Shown here: positions 59,236 to 64,000 of the stretch, in pieces
Layout of the letters: the number at the start of each line of letters is the position of its first letter
Position numbering within the stretch: the first letter of the stretch is position 1
Assembly: GCF_014647635.1 (NCBI RefSeq)
Contig: NZ_BMPO01000003.1
Coordinates: 577,978-641,977, forward strand
DNA length: 64,000 nt
DNA from: Pseudomonas matsuisoli
Lineage (GTDB): Bacteria > Pseudomonadota > Gammaproteobacteria > Pseudomonadales > Pseudomonadaceae
Direction: 5' to 3'
Notes under the pieces: generated by a model
Databases searched by the model: none
What the model was told of the DNA's origin: nothing
Seen by the model: only the letters and a program-made list of their open reading frames with translations
Program-made: the position numbers and the translations under genes

Positions 59236-59922
59236 CTACCGGATCAAAAGACCTGTCAGCAGGTGCAGGTGCTCCTCATCATCCCACGACAATGCAATCG
59301 AACCTGAGCGCGAGAGCTCAATCTGAACAGGCCTTGAGTTGTACGTGTAGACGATTTTGATCTTGTCGATCGGTGCCGCGCGGCCACCCGTGATCTCCAA
59401 CAACTTCGTCATCGCATTCCCCGTCGATGCAATATCGACCCGGTAGCTGCTTTCGATATCAAACGTCACCGCTTCAGAAACGATCCGCTTAGCCATGACT
59501 CTCGTGAAGCGCTTGTCAGCCTTGAGCTGCTGATAGACCGCAGAGATGTCCGGCTTCACGATCTCCAGCGCGAAGTTCGTCCCAGTTGCAGCTCGGATGA
59601 GTTCTAAAAACGGCTTCAAATCCTTAGGGGGCGAACCCATGCAGATCGAATACCGATCCGGCCCAAGCATTTCAAACACTATGTCGAAGCTGATGAACGT
59701 CGAGTAACTCGATTCGACTGTTTCGCCCAGAGGGTTTGTGAACGACTGGGTAATATCCCGCTGCTCGTGGTACCGAAAAGTGGCCTTGCCATTCAGGAAC
59801 TCGATAGCCTCGACACCAACGTGATTCTGGTCGTTGAACGGCTGCTGTCGAAGCCCATGCAAAAGGGTCTGAAAGTCAATGCGAGCGGTCAGAACCCAGA
59901 GTTTCAGCCGCTTTGACTTCAT
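59236..59922 (-). CDS. Hypothetical protein A, third gene of a coupled three-gene operon
   Basis: A 228-residue soluble protein that I do not recognise. It starts MKSKRLKLWVLTARIDFQTLL and includes CMGSPPKDLKPFLELIRAATGTNF and a C-terminal IKIVYTYNSRPVQIELSRSGSIALSWDDEEH. No signal peptide, membrane segment, P-loop or obvious nuclease motif is visible. The fold looks mixed alpha/beta. Its ATG overlaps the stop of gene B (ATGA), so the products are probably made in fixed ratio and may form one complex. Confidence 0.8.
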   Translation of the reverse strand: MKSKRLKLWVLTARIDFQTLLHGLRQQPFNDQNHVGVEAIEFLNGKATFRYHEQRDITQSFTNPLGETVESSYSTFISFDIVFEMLGPDRYSICMGSPPKDLKPFLELIRAATGTNFALEIVKPDISAVYQQLKADKRFTRVMAKRIVSEAVTFDIESSYRVDIASTGNAMTKLLEITGGRAAPIDKIKIVYTYNSRPVQIELSRSGSIALSWDDEEHLHLLTGLLIR

Positions 59923-61088
59923 TTCGTCAGACTCCTTTCGATGTCATTCAGGGTCTTTTGCGCCGCCTCCTCCAAGCGGATCTTGAGCTTCTGCTCGAAC
60001 ACCGGTTCGGCACGTACCAGATTTTTGGCGTATTTCCCGTTGTTGTAGTTGTAGACACCTTTGACGATATAGGAGAAATCGCAGTACTTGGCCTGGTTAC
60101 CAAACTGAGCCTCAAACAGGACTAGCTCAGACCCAACGAGCTTCTCACGAGCTTTCCATCGAATCTTCCACATATAGAACCCGTGGCTTTCAAGCTCAAG
60201 CAACTGCTTCGACTCCAATACACCCTTACCCTTCAGGGACGCCTTGTCGATGCGAATGATCTTGTGAATCCTGGCTTCTGGCTGCGGCCTGGCCAGTTCG
60301 GCCTCAGGGTCGCCATCCTCCCCCTCATCTTCTGACTCAACCTCAATCGAATCCTCGATCACCAGCGCATCGTCACTTAGATCTAGGTCATCATCTTCTT
60401 GGTCTTTAGGGTTGAACGTGGAGACGTCGATCACGTCGACCACCTCCATATCCTTGAGATTACGGATTAAGCTACGAAGGAAATTCGTCCTGATGCTCGC
60501 ATCAAGGATCGCCTCCAAGGAAATGGTTCGGGTCGCCACGTCCTGATCAGTGACGATCTCGATCTGGGAATACAACTGATCTGTGATGTCCTTGAACTTG
60601 TCATTCATGGGGCCAGTGATCTTCCAGCCACTGCCCTGCTTCTCAAGGATCACCTCCGCCGTCTTCTCAACCACTTGGCGGAACTCTGCCTGGCTCAGAT
60701 CGAGCTTTTGGTATTTGACGGTGAGTTTGAGCTGATCGCCATGGACGGCCACCTCAGCCTGTTCGCGCTGGTCATCCACCAGCCATTCCTTGACGGATGT
60801 GAGAGCGTCGGTCAGCTGGTCTTTAGTGACCGATGTCGTGACGACCACATTGGTGGTTTTCTCACGACTGTCACGCCCACCCACCAGGAGGGACAGGTTC
60901 CGATAGTCGTAGTAGTCATGGAACAGAGCACTGAAACGATTGGCTAGGAATTTTTTGTCCGATTCATTGGAGATCACGATCCCTCTGGAGAGGAAGACCT
61001 TCCTGAGCTCAGCGCTCGTCAGGCTTCGCTGCGTGAGCGCATCGTAGATCGCTTTGTCGGATGCAAAGTACAAACTACCCATTCTCAT
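59919..61088 (-). CDS. Hypothetical protein B, second gene, with acidic linker
   Basis: A 389-residue protein of unknown family. The N-terminal part (about residues 9-70, DKAIYDALTQRSLTSAELRKVFLSRG) looks like a helix-turn-helix-type module. The centre (about 225-270) is a low-complexity acidic linker (QEDDDLDLSDDALVIEDS; EDEGEDGDPEAE), and the C-terminal 110 residues form a basic, Tyr-rich domain (IRWKAREKLVG; YIVKGVYNYNNGKYAKNLV). The start at 61088 follows the gene C stop by one base; ATG at 61082 is an alternative. Possible DNA- or RNA-binding adaptor, by inference only. Confidence 0.8.
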   Translation of the reverse strand: MRMGSLYFASDKAIYDALTQRSLTSAELRKVFLSRGIVISNESDKKFLANRFSALFHDYYDYRNLSLLVGGRDSREKTTNVVVTTSVTKDQLTDALTSVKEWLVDDQREQAEVAVHGDQLKLTVKYQKLDLSQAEFRQVVEKTAEVILEKQGSGWKITGPMNDKFKDITDQLYSQIEIVTDQDVATRTISLEAILDASIRTNFLRSLIRNLKDMEVVDVIDVSTFNPKDQEDDDLDLSDDALVIEDSIEVESEDEGEDGDPEAELARPQPEARIHKIIRIDKASLKGKGVLESKQLLELESHGFYMWKIRWKAREKLVGSELVLFEAQFGNQAKYCDFSYIVKGVYNYNNGKYAKNLVRAEPVFEQKLKIRLEEAAQKTLNDIERSLTK

Positions 61089-61089
61089 G

Positions 61090-62133
61090 TCAGTCTCGCT
61101 CCCATCCGATTACTTCGGGCTTATAGTTCGGAATCGCGTGATTTATTATTTCCAGTTCGACCGCCTGCAGTTTTCGCTTGCGGTTTTCGTCTTCGCCCCA
61201 CTCGGTCACATAGCTGTTAATGGCAGTATTGAAGTTGCTAATGATGCTGCTGTGATGGTGGCGATTGGCAACCCTGATTCGGATCTTCAAGTCCTTGTTG
61301 GCGTTAAGGATCTGGAACCTGGAAAGCGCGTCAAAGAGGTACCTAAACTCGATCTCAGTGCTGCCATCGCGGCGATAATAGATCAGATAGCCTTCGCTAT
61401 AAGTCTCAGTTACGTCTTGGGCCTTCTCGCAGTACGACTTGACCTCTTTGTGGTGAATGATCATATACGGCGAGGCGATGAGTTCCGCGGTTGCCGCACG
61501 ATCCCAGTATTCACCACTAGCCTTGTGCAAGACGAGGTCAGGGTAATAGAAGGTGTAATTGTCCCTAGGGAATTTCCCTTCCGCCCTCAGGGTGTTTACA
61601 TCGAGCTGCAAGGTCTTTAGGTAATTGATCAATGAAGGTTCGACGATATGAACCTGCTGAGAATCTTTGATGTGCAGATTCTCACCTTTGTAATCCTTGA
61701 AGTGATCGTAGAAATTCTTGTCGTAATCGTCATCGTGGTTATAGACGAACAGCATCCCACGGATTTCATACTTCTCACGCTTAGCCAAATGATAGCGAGT
61801 CTGCCATTCCGGCGAAGCCCGAGCACAGTCGATGGTCTTGCCCAAGGACTTCAAGGCCTTCTTGATCGAGTCCAGAGTAATAGAGCCAACCGCATAGCTC
61901 TTCAAATCGGTATGAAGGTAGATGGCTTTGTTCAGATAAGGATCTGCGTACTTGAACACCACGTCAGCCGGGTGTGTGTGCTCGGACTTTTTCAACGGCG
62001 CGTGAGCATCCTTCTTCACACAGACGAAGTTGAGGTTTGGAGGCCCCTCTTTCTTCCACCTGAAAAAGCTGAAGATGTCGTTGGAAACGAGCTCCGCGAG
62101 TCTCGCAATGTTATCGGTTTCGCCGCCTGACAT
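61090..62133 (-). CDS. Hypothetical protein C, first gene, possible PD-(D/E)XK nuclease
   Basis: A 347-residue protein of unknown family, first in the operon. In its N-terminal third, HTHPADVVFKYADPYL followed by KAIYLHTDLKSY gives Asp57 and, after a hydrophobic strand, Asp76-Leu-Lys78, the spacing and context of a PD-(D/E)XK nuclease core; Glu13 could be the helix acid. The rest is mixed alpha/beta with a FVYNHDDDYDKNFYDHFKDY stretch. I chose the ATG at 62133 with CAGGAA upstream. Motif is suggestive, not proof. Confidence 0.75.
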   Translation of the reverse strand: MSGGETDNIARLAELVSNDIFSFFRWKKEGPPNLNFVCVKKDAHAPLKKSEHTHPADVVFKYADPYLNKAIYLHTDLKSYAVGSITLDSIKKALKSLGKTIDCARASPEWQTRYHLAKREKYEIRGMLFVYNHDDDYDKNFYDHFKDYKGENLHIKDSQQVHIVEPSLINYLKTLQLDVNTLRAEGKFPRDNYTFYYPDLVLHKASGEYWDRAATAELIASPYMIIHHKEVKSYCEKAQDVTETYSEGYLIYYRRDGSTEIEFRYLFDALSRFQILNANKDLKIRIRVANRHHHSSIISNFNTAINSYVTEWGEDENRKRKLQAVELEIINHAIPNYKPEVIGWERD

Positions 62134-62275
62134 GGTCGTTCCTGTCACGAAATGGATGCGCAGGAACGATACCGGCCTGGGAGCGTTGGCCCGTGCCGTG
62201 GAGGTGCGTCCTGCTTTGAATGTGGCCTCATGCCAGTACAAAGTATCGCAAAACTCTGTGCTCGGCCATCAGGTG

Positions 62276-62482
62276 ATGGGGGATCACCCGCGCGTCACGC
62301 GCTGCGGTGGCCGGCAGGGGCATGCAGCCTTCACTTACCACCTTAACCAGATCACCAAAGGCACCGACAACCTCCGCGATCACGTCCTAAGCGAGCTCTA
62401 CAACGTCGGGTCAGTGCTGCGCTGGCAGCTCAAAGACGCGACACCGCTCCACCGCGGTGTCACCCGCTATGTCAGCCCGTAG
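62276..62482 (+). pseudogene. Coding-like remnant, C-terminal fragment of an unknown protein
   Basis: The plus strand reads open for 68 codons to a TAG at 62480-62482 with strong G/C third-position bias, for example GHAAFTYHLNQITKGTDNL and YNVGSVLRWQLKDATPLHRG. There is no start or ribosome site, and the sequence upstream reads as gene C on the other strand. It looks like the 3' end of an older gene cut by island insertion. Family not recognised. Confidence 0.35.
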
Positions 62483-62500
62483 GGACGGCTGACCGCCCTT

Positions 62501-62552
62501 GACCGAAAGCTGCCGGCGATGACGATCGGAAATCGGCCAAAAGCGGATGTTC
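62501..62552 (+). repeat. Flanking repeat, right copy
   Basis: It contains GACCGAAAGCTGCCGG and AATCGGCCAAAAGCGGAT. It matches the left copy at 59041-59090 in order and orientation, with substitutions in the centre. Confidence 0.6.
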
Positions 62553-62710
62553 CCCAGTGTGCACCTAGCCCGGAAATCACCATAGTGGCTCTGGCTGAAA
62601 AGTAGCGGCATGGACAGTCGATCACAGTCTGAGTTATTTCTGACGTTCGGTTAACGCCCTAGCCGTCAGCGGTAGCATGCACAAATTCGAGGGGCAGTAA
62701 GGGGAAGGTA

Positions 62711-63874
62711 ATGAAATGGATTCGCAGGTTTTTTTGCCGTCTCACTTCAATTTCGGAATCATCTGCTAGTGAACCCTCGGCTCAGCAGTCCGAACACAAC
62801 CGAGAGGACGATCACTATTTCTCGGATGAGCCCATCGAGTCTAAAGCCTATGACCGGTTTGGAAGGGCACTTTTCGCCGCTAGGATTGCCGAGACGATTG
62901 CCAAGCGTAGGGATCCATCCAGTATCGTTATAGGTCTATTCGGCCCGTGGGGTGATGGCAAGACTTCCGTACTCAAAATGATGGAGGAGTCGCTTGTCCA
63001 ATATGAGCAGGTCGTCACGATACGATTCAACCCTTGGCACTTCCCCTCCGAGGATGCGCTTCTGCGGGGATTCTTCGCCACCTTGGCTGAGGCTCTAGGC
63101 AAGGAGCCGGCCTTCAAAGAAAGAGCAGCAAAACTGCTTGAGTCCTATGGCGGTATTCTATCGGTCGTCTCAGTCGCTCTACCAGGTGTAGAGATTAATC
63201 CCGGTGAAGCTGCGAAGAATATCGGGGAGTCCTTATCTAAGGTCAGTCTCGATCAACTCAAAGGCCAGATAGACGCTCTTCTAGGTCAGAGTGGAAAAAG
63301 GTTGGTCATTCTCATCGATGATATCGACCGGTTGGATAAAGACGAAACGAATGCCATCTTCAAGTTGGTAAAGCTCTCGGCAAGTTTCAAGTACACCAGT
63401 TATGTACTGGCTTTTGACGATGATGTAGTCGCTGCGGCTATAGGAGAACGATACGGCGCGGGTGGGCATGAAGCCGGGCGGGCGTTTCTAGAAAAGATCA
63501 TCCAAGTTCCTTTACATCTGCCTCCCGCCGATCGGATGAGCCTGCGTCAGATCACTTTTGAAGGTATCGACCATGCTCTGAACCAAGCGGGAATTGTCCT
63601 TGATCAGCGCCAGATCGACGTGTTCTCGCGTTATTTCGTGGACGGACTTGAACCGAAGCTAGAGACCCCAAGGATTGCGAAGCTGTACACAAATGCGCTG
63701 ATGTTTGCGTTACCTCTTGTAAGCGGCGAAGTGAACATTGCCGAGTTCATGCTAATTGAAGGGGTGCGAGTGCTTTACCCAAAGCTATATGCGGCTATCC
63801 GTGACAATCCCGACATATTCTTGAAAGGTGAGCCTCGCCAGGCCTTGAGAGGCTTGGAGCAACCACCTTCCCCC
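62711..63874 (+). pseudogene. KAP-family P-loop NTPase, truncated by an IS3-type element
   Basis: The first 388 codons encode a KAP NTPase: Walker A GPWGDGKTS (about residues 77-85), the family signature RFNPWHF, Walker B LVILIDDIDRLDKDE and LAFDDDVV. KAP NTPases are often membrane-linked and occur in phage-exclusion loci such as that of PifA. At about 63875 the reading frame passes into an IS end and stops 26 codons later with unrelated residues. The family is usually longer, so the C-terminal part is lost or moved. Confidence 0.85.
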
Positions 63875-64000
63875 TGTAGTGGTCAACCCATCCCGGACAG
63901 TGGGTTAAGTTTTTCTTCGGCCACCGCAGGTGGCAGTCCGTCGTTGAACTGATGTGGCCTGATCCAGTTGTAACGGTGCATCAGGTAATAACTGATATCC
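63875..64000 (-). mobile_element. IS3-family insertion sequence (one end, rest beyond the window)
   Basis: The element begins with TGTAGTGGTCAACCC at 63875, a TG-starting terminal repeat, and is followed at once by the 3' end of an IS3-type OrfB on the minus strand. It interrupts the KAP NTPase gene. The other end and any target duplication are not visible. Confidence 0.85.
63883..64000 (-). CDS. IS3-family transposase OrfB, C-terminal part (partial)
   Basis: The minus strand reads DISYYLMHRYNWIRPHQFND and then GLPPAVAEEKLNPLSGMG before a TGA at 63883-63885. This is the highly conserved C-terminus of rve-type IS3 transposases (YN..RPHQ..GGLPPA). Only the last 38 codons are in the window. Confidence 0.92.
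   Translation of the reverse strand, partial: DISYYLMHRYNWIRPHQFNDGLPPAVAEEKLNPLSGMG

Larger units (their letters stand above)
62134..62710. other. Region between the operon and the KAP gene
   Basis: The 577 bases between divergent genes hold the upstream sequence of both, a short coding-like remnant on the plus strand (62276-62482) and the right flanking repeat (62501-62552). Nothing else is recognised. Confidence 0.5.

Overview
The window is a chromosomal segment of a Pseudomonas-like gammaproteobacterium (Pseudomonadaceae). The main reason is gene order. Positions 36739-49119 carry pagL, murI, moeB, prmC, prfA, hemA, a TPR lipoprotein gene, lolB, ispE, tRNA-Gln, prs, rplY, pth and ychF, and 27031-31815 carry olsB, olsA, usp, acpH, arsR and an old-yellow-enzyme gene; as far as I recall both runs match P. 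aeruginosa. REP palindromes of the GTAGGAGC type and a REP-associated transposase point the same way. I cannot assign a species.

Layout. 1-4466 (minus): tricarballylate/tricarboxylate use, with a LysR regulator, a TctC-type binding protein, tcuA and tcuB (cut by the window edge). 4995-7826: valS. 8023-10815: a three-gene ABC importer of the TrpX type. 10935-18825: a small winged-helix protein, an SLC13 carrier, a hydrolase, rlmF, hemerythrin, a metallophosphoesterase, a PhzF protein and an isochorismatase-fold protein. 19016-24751 (minus): a PQQ cluster pqqA-B-C-D-E plus an S9 peptidase, interrupted by a REP-associated transposase and its REP pair. 24877-31815: wrbA, a cardiolipin-synthase-like phospholipase D, the ornithine-lipid pair olsBA, a tandem Usp protein, acpH and arsR with its old yellow enzyme. 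31891-36397: a DUF1615 lipoprotein, cysZ, a Pit phosphate transporter and slyD. 36739-49119: the housekeeping block above. 49313-52187: an MBL-fold hydrolase and a chemoreceptor.

52410-58837 concerns B12 and methionine. A cobalamin riboswitch precedes btuF-btuC-btuD, a pseudoazurin follows, then mesX (DUF1852), mesD (core, cobalamin-independent methionine synthase) and a flavin reductase. The cell would therefore both import B12 and own a B12-independent last step of methionine synthesis.

58838-64000 is accessory DNA with little housekeeping character. A tightly coupled three-gene minus-strand operon (59236-62133) encodes proteins I do not recognise. The first has a possible PD-(D/E)XK nuclease motif, and the second has an acidic linker. 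The operon lies between copies of a degenerate intergenic repeat and next to a KAP-type P-loop NTPase gene that is broken by an IS3-family element at about 63875. This is the best candidate in the window for an undescribed system, plausibly anti-phage defence, but that is inference from architecture and context.
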